Assembly: GCF_000003605.2 (NCBI RefSeq)
Contig: NW_003155760.1
Coordinates: 59,113-123,112 of the forward strand
Length of the DNA: 64,000 nucleotides
Source: Saccoglossus kowalevskii
Taxonomy: Eukaryota > Hemichordata > Enteropneusta > Harrimaniidae
Direction of reading: 5' to 3'
A program made the position numbers and the translations under genes. The notes beneath the pieces were generated by a model. It did not search any database. It was given only the letters and a program-made list of their open reading frames with translations, and was not told where the DNA came from. This document shows positions 38,001 to 51,800 of the stretch, piece by piece; position 1 is the first letter of the stretch, and each line of letters starts with the position of its first letter.

Positions 38001-40273
38001 AATCTTACTAATTTATTTTCATAACAAATTGTATGTTGAAAACGAGCGTTTTATTTTAGTATTTAATTATTATCATAGTATAAACTGATAACAACCCACG
38101 CTATGAGGTATGGTTTATAGCTTAGAGCTATTCAAAAAGTGGATTGTGCTATACGCCCCACACCCCGCCCATAATTGCCTACTGGACTTCATTGGATGAG
38201 TATCGGTTTTTAAAACAGATTAACAAAATAAGCCATGTGGCATGTTGGTCGGTATTTAAAGTTGGACAGCATGTTTCAAAAAGGCTGTTGCTCAAGAATT
38301 TGCCCATCTGGTGAGCGGATTCACATACTACTATTGTCGAAACCTGCTTTTAATGGGAACAAATCCTAATGCTACAGTTACGAAGGTAGAGTTCGAAGAT
38401 CCAATTCGTGAACTCCACGGTGGACTGCTACAACTTGACACACGTCGGTAAATTTCAGATACCGAGCATTCCTGTACGCATACTAGTTTGCTCTAGGCTT
38501 TCAGGCATTATACGATGTTTGTTAATTCATAGAATTTATTATTTACCTGAACAGTTTAATTATGTAATATTATATATGTGAAGAGTTCTTTCTTTCTTAT
38601 CGCATACTGAACTTGCAATGACGTGTTAAGTCTGTGTTTTCCTCACCTGCACTCCTTACTAACTGAGTATTGGTGCGTGGTAAAGGCCGCGTTTAGCACT
38701 GCAGTATTGGATACTGCAAGAGATGATAACCATACCACGTATAAATTGTGATGTAGCTAATAAACTATGGTTTCACGTTGTTCATGTGTGGCGTCGCGTA
38801 TGTAAGACTGACCGGTGTGCATTCATGTCTCTATTTATATATGCATATAGCTGTATTGAACTATATTGTTGTCTATCATTCTGACTTATTCCTGTGTTAC
38901 ACGAATATTGTGATAAAAATATTGAATACCATTGAGTGTTTTTGTTAAATTTTACCTCACCCCATTTTCACCGCTGCTTTCAGTCTTTTCAAATCTGGTC
39001 CGATTTTCTATATGGCTGACCAGCAACGTAACCATATGAGCTATTTCTTTTTAGAATTTGATGTGTTTTTAATGATTCATCTACACTTCGGGTTTTCTTA
39101 TTTTAAAACTATCAAGTAGCATGATATTCCCCATACTCTCATCTATATATTAATATAACAAATAACATTTGTTTCTTTCAAGGAGTATGTGACTATTGCA
39201 GCAATTATATTATAAGTCAAATAAAGCAACTATTAATTGCCGTCTCCACAAGATGACATTCTGATTATCAATATAAGGAAAAACGATAATAAAATGTATA
39301 ATCCCGCGAAATGTTCGCCTAGGTTTAAGTCAGCAGACACGAGTGATTACCTGTAGAGTTTCGTATTAATTCGAGCCACAGGCTGCTTCTTTGGTACTAA
39401 GTATGAATGTATTTCAAATGCATGGCCGAGTGAATGGCAGAGCGGTGAAGCAACATTGACTACAAAATATATTATTGCGTTCGCGTAGTATGTATAGTTA
39501 TTGAACCACATAGAGGGAAAAGGGGGCATGATCAAATGTTCACATGAAATAAAATTGCCTATTCCAAAGTGAAAATAAATTAATCAAGCAATTTACAATT
39601 TATGTAATATAAGGGATTCCTTCAATATATTTCCCTGCACCATTTGACTATTTACACCACTCTACATTTGAGTCTCCGAGACGTAGTAAATGTCAAATAC
39701 AAATTTTCTATTCAAAAAACAATATATTATGTATATAGTAAACAACTTTTGACTATTTCATTATGATAGGCATTATTGTTTAGTGCATGTTTCGCAAGTG
39801 CACGTTATGTATCGATAGAAATACGTAGTGGCATTATAATTCCAAAGTGTCAATGAAATAATTCTTCAATGGGGACACCAGATTCCAGTAATTATCAAAT
39901 TTAATTCTATTTGCCAAAGTTAAATATTTGTTAACTATTATGTAGTTTTTATATGTATGATGTTACCATGATGTAATTCTCAAGTCTATTTCCATCACCA
40001 ATAATATTGACTTGAATGAGACGTGACAGGGTTATTCCATTTTCAGTGCAAATCTGAAGCGTGGGCAAAACAGTATACACACTTCATGAGTTAACATAAC
40101 ACTATACAATAAATCTTACTATCGCATGATCATATAACCGGGAGATGTCAAGCATGCTGGGAAAAAAACATGGATCTTTTATTCCACTGAATAGTAATAA
40201 TGACCGCCTTTTATGCCGGCCAACTTTAAATAAAAAACGGGGATATATGAAAAAAAAAATGAAAACCAAGTTC
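35083..40273. other. Intergenic, no supported gene
   Basis: About 5.2 kb, strongly AT-rich. It includes a 140-codon plus-strand frame (36004-36426) that starts MNDLVEDL and has a hydrophobic stretch near residues 8-30. Its AT-driven composition, lack of a recognisable domain and a length close to chance expectation mean that I do not call it a gene. A minus-strand frame from 36845 has a donor-like GTAG|GTAATG near 36750 but the wrong phase to join the candidate at 35082. Confidence 0.45.
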
Positions 40274-40280
40274 ATTTAGC

Positions 40281-41926
40281 CACAGTCCCTCTATCACCGG
40301 TCTGGAAACGCCTATTGTTTTACGTGTGAATCGGCGGGATTAGCGGGCTAACGCTTGTAACGGCTCTCCGCGAAGCGCGGTACTATACTGTTGATAGCTT
40401 TGAGATACATCGCATTCAGTGCTGTGATCTATTTTTTAACCTTTCCAGAACATATTCGATACCGTATACAAATATTTTTTACCATAGTTGATTCGTAACG
40501 TCTGTGTTTTTAAGGAGAGTAAGTTTCGTTGTATACAATATGTTGATGCTCGACGTTTTCTTGTGTGAAATTATGTCTTTTTCACCTTTTGTAATAGAGG
40601 GACATTCTTGACAACATGACAACATTTGTGTTTTTGGTAGATTTGAAATACGTTTAGCACAATGGTCATGTTGAATATACGATTTTGATGATTGTTCGTT
40701 CAAACAATTACACTTATTTTTAAGAAGCAAACGGCGTCGTTAAAAACAAAATGACCGGTCCCAGTTACGATGTTGTACACATTTTACTTCGGTAATTTTT
40801 TTTTCTGCTTATTTTGTTTTTCAGGCATATTAATTGCAACAACTATGTATATCGGCAACACAATCAATTGAAATACTGTTTAATGTCACAAGATGTAAAA
40901 TTTTTGGNNNNNNNNNNNNNNNNNNNNNNNNNNNNNNNNNNNNNNNNNNNNNNNNNNNNNNNNNNNNNNNNNNNNNNNNNNNNNNNNNNNNNNNNNNNNN
41001 NNNNNNNNNNNNNNNNNNNNNNNNNNNNNNNNNNNNNNNNNNNNNNNNNNNNNNNNNNNNNNNNNNNNNNNNNNNNNNNNNNNNNNNNNNNNNNNNNNNN
41101 NNNNNNNNNNNNNNNNNNNNNNNNNNNNNNNNNNNNNNNNNNNNNNNNNNNNNNNNNNNNNNNNNNNNNNNNNNNNNNNNNNNNNNNNNNNNNNNNNNNN
41201 NNNNNNNNNNNNNNNNNNNNNNNNNNNNNNNNNNNNNNNNNNNNNNNNNNNNNNNNNNNNNNNNNNNNNNNNNNNNNNNNNNNNNNNNNNNNNNNNNNNN
41301 NNNNNNNNNNNNNNNNNNNNNNNNNNNNNNNNNNNNNNNNNNNNNNNNNNNNNNNNNNNNNNNNNNNNNNNNNNNNNNNNNNNNNNNNNNNNNNNNNNNN
41401 NNNNNNNNNNNNNNNNNNNNNNNNNNNNNNNNNNNNNNNNNNNNNNNNNNNNNNNNNNNNNNNNNNNNNNNNNNNNNNNNNNNNNNNNNNNNNNNNNNNN
41501 NNNNNNNNNNNNNNNNNNNNNNNNNNNNNNNNNNNNNNNNNNNNNNNNNNNNNNNNNNNNNNNNNNNNNNNNNNNNNNNNNNNNNNNNNNNNNNNNNNNN
41601 NNNNNNNNNNNNNNNNNNNNNNNNNNNNNNNNNNNNNNNNNNNNNNNNNNNNNNNNNNNNNNNNNNNNNNNNNNNNNNNNNNNNNNNNNNNNNNNNNNNN
41701 NNNNNNNNNNNNNNNNNNNNNNNNNNNNNNNNNNNNNNNNNNNNNNNNNNNNNNNNNNNNNNNNNNNNNNNNNNNNNNNNNNNNNNNNNNNNNNNNNNNN
41801 NNNNNNNNNNNNNNNNNNNNNNNNNNNNNNNNNNTTGGCGTAAGGTGTCAACGATTTATTTGCCCGTTACGAGGGTTAGTACAATAGAATAATGAGCGTT
41901 TCCAGACCGATGATAGAGGGACTGTG
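40281..41926. mobile_element. Inverted-repeat DNA transposon with internal assembly gap
   Basis: The left end (40281-40311) and the reverse complement of the right end (41926-41896) match at 30 of 31 bases, beginning CACAGTCCCTCTATCA. The 7-bp sequence ATTTAGC lies directly outside both ends (40274-40280 and 41927-41933) as a target-site duplication. These are the marks of cut-and-paste insertion. Eight-base duplications typify hAT elements and seven to eight bases P-type elements, so the superfamily is open. The 927-base gap hides most of the interior. The readable left part holds only an 83-codon minus frame (40730-40479) with scattered Cys and no catalytic motif that I recognise. Near-identical ends point to a young insertion. 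Confidence 0.85.
40908..41834. other. Assembly gap (927 N)
   Basis: Unknown bases. The real length may differ from 927. The gap lies wholly inside the inverted-repeat element, so it probably reflects collapse or failure to assemble a multicopy sequence. Open frames that appear to cross it are artefacts. Confidence 1.
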
Positions 41927-43968
41927 ATTTAGCTAATTTGTGTAATGTGTTTAGAAACATTCCACTTTTTTTACCCACAATTAAGGAAACAGAGGAGCTA
42001 AAGTAGAGTTTCTGGCTTGTGCGCATGTACCGTTGAAAACACTCTATGTCAAACTCTATAGTTATTCGCTCTATTATTAGTCAACAGTAAATGTTGTGCT
42101 CGAAATATTTCATCAGCGTTTTCCATAGACAACAATGAACACCACTAAAATATTTTCAATTTTGTATTATTTATATACACGAGGGAAAATACACACGTCA
42201 TTTTTCGCCATATAGTCGCCAAGCAAAATTATTAGATATTTTCATATATGTTTATATAAAAGATGGATTGTTTGCCCTCAATTGAAAAAATAAATTTTGA
42301 ATACAAAAGCCTCATATTTTTACTTCATTATTATGCAACATACATACAACTCCACACAGTGTCAATGAAGATTAGTTAATTGTTGCGCCACAAACATGTG
42401 TATTTTCACGATATAAAAAAACAAAACAATTAATGATTTTTCAGTTTTCGGAGGCATCATTGTCCGGAACAACATTAAACAATTTACATGAGTCTCAAAA
42501 ACAAAAATAAAAAAATCAATCACGAATCAAGAGAAACCCTCTCTCACGTAAAAGTTATGTGAGATTAAAAATTAAATGTTACATATGTCACGGCAATGTT
42601 ATCTGTATTCATGGTTACAAACCATTACCTACACAACAACTAGAGAATTGTGGAGACGAATTCCCAATGCGTCTGAATTCTTCACTACATTCAGAAAAGC
42701 GTTAATTTATGTGCGTATATCAGTAGCTTGAGAAGTAATCGTCCCGAATTTCAAACGACTCTCGCGAACACTTCAACTCACCTCAACTCGTAGCTGTTAT
42801 TGGAAATCAAAATGTAACTTCTTATACATACGACTTTGCAAACATTATTTACTCTGTTACAGGGCACAACATCCCAGCATTTATACGCAATTTTGTTTTA
42901 CAAACCATAATTCACAGAACTCTATTTTGCATTTTAAACAATCTAAAATCCTAAAACCAAACAAGACATTGTATTTTTTTACATCAGCATCAGTATTCTA
43001 TTGGTTACTAGGTAATTCCCTCTTATCTCAAAAACATTGAACACGGGTTGTCGTTTTGTAGGCGTTTGGGGCTATATTCCCTTAATGAGCCTTTTCCGCA
43101 CTGGTAGTTTTTTTATCGTCGCTCGACGGCCTATTTTGATCTCTAGATAATTGTAGCTCAATATCCCATCGCTCATTTATCCGTGCCATAATTAGCGTGA
43201 CGAGTTCGATTCAAATAGGGACGTTACTGTAAATGTATGTTCGACTGCAAGTTTTAATATCAAGGTCATTGAGGTCCAGTGTCCCACAACTCACCAATCC
43301 ATTTCATAATTGTTTAATAGCTTAAAGAATTTGCACTGTATCCCAAAGACTACGTAAACGCCAATAAACAATACAATATTGTCATATTTACGTACTTTTT
43401 GTATTTCTGTATGAGCTGTCTTCATAAAGCTCTGCGCGAATGGTTTCCTAAGAATTCCAGGAATTCACTAATTAGAGTATTGAGTATTCTACTGTGTTAT
43501 ATTTGCTGTATTATTTGCGTGAGTTGATAGTCGTCGAACAGGTGCATTTCAGCATGTACAGGAAGTTGTTATTCCAGTCCCCTTTGTTTTTGAAACTCGA
43601 AAACGAGCCATGTTTTGATATACATGTTGCGCCATTGACAATTTATCCTTATATATTGACATACTATATCATTGGCAGGGTCTTTATATATGCATCACAA
43701 CAGTAAACATTCGCAAATGATAATCCATCCATGGTGATTTTAAACATATTTGCAATACATCAATGCAGTTAATGTGACAATGTATCATTAATGTTCCTAT
43801 ATATGCAATGAACTAATATGAATGATTGCAATAATATGTAATTACATTAGTTGTGCAGTTAAGTTTCCGAAATACAGTTGTTCAAAAATATGTATTGCGT
43901 CATTGTCTGTTTATGGGGAATGTTCAAATAATTACAATGCGTTTTGAACAGAAAATATATCTTAATAT

Positions 43969-43990
43969 AATTATATATTATTATATAATT
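43969..43990. repeat. AT-rich perfect hairpin
   Basis: Arms AATTATATA and TATATAATT are separated by TTAT. It is probably a by-product of base composition, but the pairing is perfect. Confidence 0.7.
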
Positions 43991-45742
43991 ATTACATCAT
44001 TGCCATAGTGTTTGTATCAACATGTATATGCATTATTTTATTTATTCTTGAGCTTATATGCTTATATGGCATGTTCTCATTTTACATCGTTGACATACTT
44101 GCAGTTGGTTTAACACACATCGTATCCAGTTATTGGGGCGTACTTATTTGAAAGCGGATGATGATTCAAATACACTGATATTTTCGTACTAGTTCTAGGT
44201 GCTACAAATTTATACACTTATGTCAGGCATACACACATTATTATATTTGCGTCGTTTGTTTGATATCTTGTCTCAGTATGAATGACATAAATTTAAATAT
44301 GATATTAACAACTTAATTATATGTATATCATTGTGACTTGTTTTTTTTCAAATAAATTGAATTTAATGAGAAGTTATCATTCATACTGGTCATATAATGT
44401 TTTTATCTTATGTCACACAACCCAATCAAATGGATTTGAAAAGATAATTATTCCCTAATGTCTACGACGACGAAGATGACGTATATGTAACATACATATC
44501 GATCAAATATTTATAATGACTATTGCGAGTATATATGTAGTAATGAAACAAATCCGACCACATGACTGAAGGTCGTATATTAGGATACACTAGTATAGCG
44601 ATGAGAATTACGTTCACCTGAAAATCCACCATAGTCATGTTTCAAAGTCATTAAACTTTGCTGAGGCATACTGCAATAGAATAAACTATCCACGGCACAT
44701 AGTCTTGGCAATGATCCTATACGTATACAAGAACATTCCCAATAGAGTCAATGACGCATTACATAGACATTCACTCTGATCAGAATAATATACCTACATT
44801 GTAACACTCACTTTAATGATCTGATACTGTAACATATAATTTGATGTACCTTCTAGCCATACTATACAGACACAGGAAATGAATATAAGATAAAATTGGT
44901 TAAGTGAAATGTAATCAGCCATTCGTAAACTCGAATTGTGCATTCACAGAATGTTCGGTATTTAAATATGCTGCACTGAGTACTTAAATGTTTGTCTCAT
45001 GATTTACATGATGTCGCCTGAGCTCATTATTACGCCATGCAATGCGCTTTTAAAACCTGCGTTTCGGAATATCTTCAACAAAACTAGTACGGACGAAGTG
45101 CGCTTGAACTCAGTGGGAACAAATGTCGTCATATAAATTTATAGGGAAGGGAGCTAAGATACAGGTATAAAAATATTTCCAGTTTTCAGTTTATTTTCAG
45201 CTAGCCTATTCACACAAAATTTGCTGTTAAAGAAAGAGGTATTCGAATCATAGGTTGAAAAGTCTAGTTCTAAGATGCCGAAAATTCACCCACAACCAAA
45301 TGTACTAGATACCTGATAATGTTCGACAATTTGCATAATAAATCTCATCTGAATATCTTGGATTTGAAATATGACACATATAACTTCATACATTAAAAAT
45401 GCACCACTTTAATTACAGAAATCTTCTTTTAGCAGAAGAACGTTTTTCATGACATGTATCCATATGAATAAGAGAATGCACCTATATTTGAAATGATTCA
45501 TGAAACATCATTTCAAAGATAGATCTAAATATATATAGCGTTGTCTAAAATACTATTTTTTAAACTGTACAATAAAAAAGAAAACTCCGAATGTACTGCA
45601 ATGTTTAATTTGTTTTCCAAAAACAACCCTGAATTAAACCACCATATATGTATCCTAATATAATCGATTAGAAATACACTTATATTTGAAATTTTACCTG
45701 CTTTCTGCAATGAACCGATGTGAAAGTTTCAAATTATGCTAC

Positions 45743-45766
45743 AAATCAACAAATCAACAAATCAAC
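45743..45766. repeat. Threefold 8-bp tandem repeat
   Basis: Three exact copies of AAATCAAC. Confidence 0.9.
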
Positions 45767-45830
45767 ATAAACGTTTTTCATCTTTTTTTCAATACTTTGA
45801 CATATAGACAATAAAGGATTATGTACTGTT

Positions 45831-45878
45831 AATATTATATAATATAACATTATATAATATATTATATTATATAATATT
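45831..45878. repeat. AT-rich inverted repeat, 14-bp arms
   Basis: AATATTATATAATA at 45831-45844 is exactly reverse-complementary to 45865-45878, and further TATATAAT units lie between. It has cruciform or hairpin potential. Confidence 0.75.
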
Positions 45879-48800
45879 AAAAAAAAGATTATAGAAAATA
45901 TCAAAAAAAAGTTCAAACCATTATGCCAAAATTTAGTTAAGGTAGGAAAACCTCATGGTGTTCAAAGGGTATAAAGTTCACACACTAGGGAGGACATTAT
46001 ATGTATGCCAATTGATGTGTGTGACTTGCAATATATATTTCTCGTAATATATATACAATATACAGAAATATTAAAACTAATTATAATATGCACGTTCTGC
46101 TATATTGCCTCCAATTAAAATGATACTGGCCTATGCCACGTCAATGAGCCATTTATGTTCCATATCAGTTGTCACTTTTATTTTTAGTATCTATGTTCTA
46201 CAGCGGAAGTATCGATTAAAATAATAACGGTCTATCAGTCTCGTGTTTTTTTTCATTTAATCATTCCTTTTACATGATATGGTCTTGTGGGTGTATTGCG
46301 ATTACATTGCATGTGCCGTGTTGGACGACTAATGATTTACTATTTAGAAAGTGTCAGGTTTCCTAGTTAATACGCACCATTAGTTCGAATGACTATCGGT
46401 TTGTGGTGTCTTTTCAGGTAGCGTTGTAGTTTCACCACTGTCAAACTTCAGCTGAATCTTTTTTGCAATCATTTTGAAAATCCGGCACAAGACGCTAATT
46501 ACAGGTTCTTTTGTTTAATGATCAGTATTTTGCGAATAATCTTACAAATAATTATTACTGAACTTGATAGCTCTATACTATTCCGTATATTAGATTTAAT
46601 GACCATATAAAATTCAGACAGTGTCGTTAAAGGAATCCTTAAAATGTTACGCTTAACTCATATTCATATTGTTTAGGCTAATCATTCTGTTCCAAGTAAG
46701 ATTGGAATGATTGTTTGAACGGCGTGAATATGGTCAAATCTAAAAATAATGTATATGTAAAAGTCGATTATTTAATCGGTTATTTGACCCTGTCAGACAC
46801 AATAATTGCCGGTGGGGAGTTTATTTTAATTATCCCGAATTTTCGAAAATTGTATATACGCACAGAGGCACGCTTAAGACAAAAGACATTGATATTATTG
46901 TTAGCGCGTCGACGTCGATGAGAGTTACACATAATATTTACACAAACAGTCGACATACATATTTTTTCAGCTGATAATGTTATGCAAATACACTGATATA
47001 TGTGATGGTTTACGGGGGACTAAACGAACCACCAAAACAGCGGGTCACATTGACAAAACATATATTCATTTAATCTTAATCTTAGCGACCACAAAAAATA
47101 GGTATTTGATGTTATTTTCGAATAATAATACCCAAACATTTCGAACAGTTATTTTTATATTATTATTTTCACTACACACATTCGAGAACCAACTATAATG
47201 CCCAGGTGATAATGCTCAGGTGATCACTTTCTACTTTGCGTACCATGATCAATATTTGCATTTTGTTGATTAAATATTGAATGTGTACAGTGACACAATT
47301 ACTACGATCTATCGTCAGGTGTTCGACGCGCTTCATTCGTGGAGTGAGTATATTATTCATATCGTTCCTCGATTGTATGGAGAAAATGGGATAATTTGAA
47401 TATTGGAAATATGTCCAAACGATATCGTATTTTCCTTCTTCTGAATGTGAATATTTTCTGTGTTTTTCTAGAAATATCAGCATATTTGAAATATCTATAG
47501 TAGTTTAAATATGACTGTATACGATATTGTATATGACAGCCATATAGTCAACTAAAATATGTAAAAAAATATGACAAAAGCAATTACTTTCTAGAGTTCC
47601 AGCAATCCCCCAAAAGAACAAGGAAACTGCTTGTTTCAATTTCTAAAAAAACGATTTGATTCTGGCTTGACTGCATACTATTATAATGTACCAGCCAACA
47701 AATATGTCACTTGTTAGTTATTCCTATTTATAACTAAATTCGGTTTTAATACCAGTTTACTGGTATCCACCAGCACTTTCCATATTTCTCTCACAGACCA
47801 CTTATTCATTACTCCTGATTTACGAACAAAGCCCACTTCTATCCCTCAAGCTTACCTACAAACCACTTTTATTCGTTGTGGTTTACTGACAAGCTAGCCA
47901 ATTAATTGCATGTTCCACTGTACTAGCCACTTTGTAAATATTCTGCCAGCTTTGGAAACTGCGCTGACAATAAACATTAGTGGAAAACATATGTTATATA
48001 CAGAAACAAATGGAATTATCTAAATGAAAATGACAAACCTACGGTCTGACACAGTGACATGGTCTAACGTATAAGACGCCATTTTCGATCTTTGTTCAAA
48101 TGTGGATTAGTTTATGTTATATTAAGGGAGCGATCAGTTTTGTTGACGGGCGAGGCCTGCAAATTCGTAATATTCAACAAGAAAATAACCCGCTTCTCCA
48201 TATTTTTTGTTTGCAACATCGGATTTCAATGTATTTATTAATGAAAATGAGTTTGAACCGAATTAAAATTGTGCATTACTGAGTATTTGTAGAATGTATT
48301 ACGGGAAAAGAATTTTTTGAATATAATAGGAACATATCAAACAGAAAATTAAATGAAATATTTAGAAAAAGAAGAAATTTATTTATTTGTAAAACTCAAA
48401 GTCAAGTACAGTATCAATCACAATATATAATTGTTCACTCTATGATATCACACATAAACTCGAGATAAAGGATTTACTTAAATTCAAAACAAATAATAAA
48501 AAAGTTCCAAGAAATGGCCGCCATTACTTTATTTACAGTCAACATTTTGAAGTCCAAATCATTATCTTGGTGTACAAACATAAAGAGACGTTGACACATT
48601 CTGGATATTTATGGACATTCCTTAAACAACATTAGAACTGTTTCTTTAGATTTTTGGGATCGGTATTTTTGAAATATATAGTAGAAAAAAATCAAAACAA
48701 ATCAAACTATTTTCATCAATGAATTCATAAAGTTCGTTTTCATATTTGGTATGTATTGATAAGACATTAGTCGGCTTTTTTAATTTTGTCAAAACCTCAA

Positions 48801-51800
48801 CTTTTGATCTCTCTTTTAAAATCGATGTGTGTTTGACAAGCATTTAACATTGACCTGCACACGAACCGAAGCATATAGTTAGACTTCATGATCCTCGTCA
48901 GTCGGTCCCAGCAGTAGTAGTAGTCAGTTGCAATTACACTCTCATACATTTGAATTGAGTTTCGAATCCTTAACTTGAACCTTTTCAGAAACACATATCA
49001 CAATGTAAACTGTGATAGCCAAACGTTTCCAATTTCCTCATGAACGTTTATCTGTCATTTTTTTCTACCGCGATGTAGTTATGTGTGATCATTTGAAATG
49101 GGAAGCAGGCTTTCAATACTGGCGTACAAATATACAAAATTATAGTACCCAATCATCCTGACTGGCTTTACGTTATGTATAGATTTAATAGTTTCAATCA
49201 CTCGTTATATGCTCAGTTAATAGGGCAATCATATTCACAATCATCTCATTCTCATCCTGGTTTCCACCCATTCAAATCAAAAGAAGAGATTTTAAAGCGA
49301 CACAAACTGTCTTTTTGGTGGTTATTTCAGATGAATATTATTTCATGTAATACTGAAATTTGTGATACCAAATGAATATAAATGGCTGTAATTTTATGAT
49401 AGGCCATGCTCAAGTGAGTAAAACATACACTGCTGGAGGATAAATTTAGTTTCAAGCAATCACTCATTTCTACCAATTTGCATGTTATTTATCATGCCAT
49501 TTGTAAAGAGCATGTGACCTTTCATATCATTCCGTGCTTTTTTATTGGTATCACAAATGTCATTTGGCTCATTAGTAAACGGATTTTAAAATACAAACCA
49601 ATTTGCCAACATAAAACGTTTGCAGCTCACGGCCACAATACGCAAATACAATATATAACAACTGTCTATAGACATTAGACGGAAATGGCCGCCGAGATCT
49701 CTTTGATATTGAAAGTGCCACGAGACTCGTTTTCCCCCTTAAATAGTGTACCATTTTTTCCTGTCTGTTTCATTTATCTATGTAACCAATGTGATAGTTG
49801 TTGGCTCATTGTCGGAGAAATTGCACACTTTTAAAAGGGACAATAACAAGATATCGGTCACCATTTGATCGAGGATACCATTGCAATAACATCTACCAGT
49901 AATAATTGCATAGCAAAACAATCATACCCTTGCTCGTGGTACAAAGGGCAAAGACACTTACACACATTCATATATATATACATGTATCTGTGAATAGATG
50001 CAATCAGAGATAAACGATTTAGAAATATTATTTAATTTATGGAGCTGCATAATGGATATGTTTTATGAGGCGTTATGCGGGATGACGGATGTGTGTGTTG
50101 TGTTATAAAACAAAATTCATCATCGCAATATAAATTGCGAATTTTGAAAAGGTCGGACAAATAACATAAAACAAATCTAAACTAACTGAACACGAACGTA
50201 GCATAATAATGACCTTATATTGTTAAATTTCTGAAACCACTTCGCCAAGAAACAGACCAAGACCTAATTACTTAACATTACTTGAATACAAAGATTGCAT
50301 TTACGTGTTATGTAGTTGCTAATATGATGAGCCAAATACTATAATCACCATTGCAAACGTCAATGTAATTAATAATTGTGTCAAATGAATACTTGGTTAT
50401 TCGCAGTTATTACGGGAGAAACAAAATGGCTTTGTGAGAAACCATTAACAATTACCACGAGGTCAAACGATATCGCGTGTTGTCTATATGTTGTATGAAT
50501 ACCTAGATAACTAGAACACTCTAATATCATCGCTTCACATACGATAAAGGCCAACATTTGCATGTAGCTTAGAGTCAAAATGCCAACTTTAATAATTAAC
50601 ACTGTCAGTTATATTAAAAAAATATTGTTCGCTAGAAACCATTTTAATAATCTGAACGGGGAACCATCATTTGTGTATAGTTGTGATTATTGCTAGTGAT
50701 GCAGTGTTTACAGATTGACAGCGTTGCACCCAAGTACAAACAGTAAATTTAGAATCTGATACAGTCAATAATTACTCAAATTGCAAAGTATACCTGCGAG
50801 GAATGTATAGGATTGTTGCATATGAAAATGTTTAATTTTGAATGTTATGATATTTTAAATACAGCATATTGTCATTGTTACTCCTATATAAAACAATGTT
50901 TTATCCGCAAAACTGAACAGGGTCATAATGTTATGTTGACTACTTAATTAATAAATAAATACCATAACCAAATAATAGGAATATTCGAATATACGATGTT
51001 TGACATTTTAATATAAGTTCAATTAATATTTAAATGGAAAATATGGCAAGACTCATTGAAACGGTGGGTATCTAGATTTAATATGTCGTTAGAGGTTTTT
51101 AGTCGTAAATACATTGCAGAGCCCCGGAGATATGTACTTGGATCCTTATCTCTGGGAAGACGAACACTTTCTGGTTAATCAATTGTGAATCTGTGACTAG
51201 TGGCGAAAATAACAAATAGAGTAAATAGTGTTTCCATCTTTAAATTATATATGCTAGTTCCACTTTCTGCCTGAAGGGGGTCGATCCTGACATTTGACAC
51301 CCATTCACAGATTTCAAAACACTATAAAACATTTTCCCCACCCAATGAAATCGTTACTATATCCAGAGAGTTCTATACGGACTCAGAATTATTCGGACAT
51401 CAACTCGCAATGCAATTTCATAAAACATGGAATATTACTTAGTACTAAGGCGTGGGATGTCTTTGCTAATAAACACAACAGTTTATAATTGACGAGTAAG
51501 GTTCGTTTTCACTCACCTCATATTGATTATGGGGAACAATGATTGTTCCAATTGACTTTACAATCCGGAAAATTTAGGATATAGGTACTGAGAGTTGATT
51601 GATTAATCGCCCTTCTATAATTACGTAAGCTTCGGCTATATAATGATGATTGGATCAGAGTGCCAAAAGTATCACGTATTAGTGTAGAGTTAGAAACATT
51701 ATGTGTATGCTAATTTGTCGACGGATTATTTTTAACTATTCTTCTGAATTATATGTGTATGAGTTTTGTATGGTTTCTAAAATCACATAAATACGCTACG

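Noticed and set aside
40814-41892. Three long open frames of 321 to 357 codons
   Set aside because: They consist almost entirely of N and only bridge the assembly gap.
43130-43225. GTAGCTCAAT ... GTTCGATTC, tRNA-like A- and B-box order
   Set aside because: The D stem and T stem do not pair, and the acceptor arms are not complementary. At best it is a strongly decayed tRNA-derived fragment.
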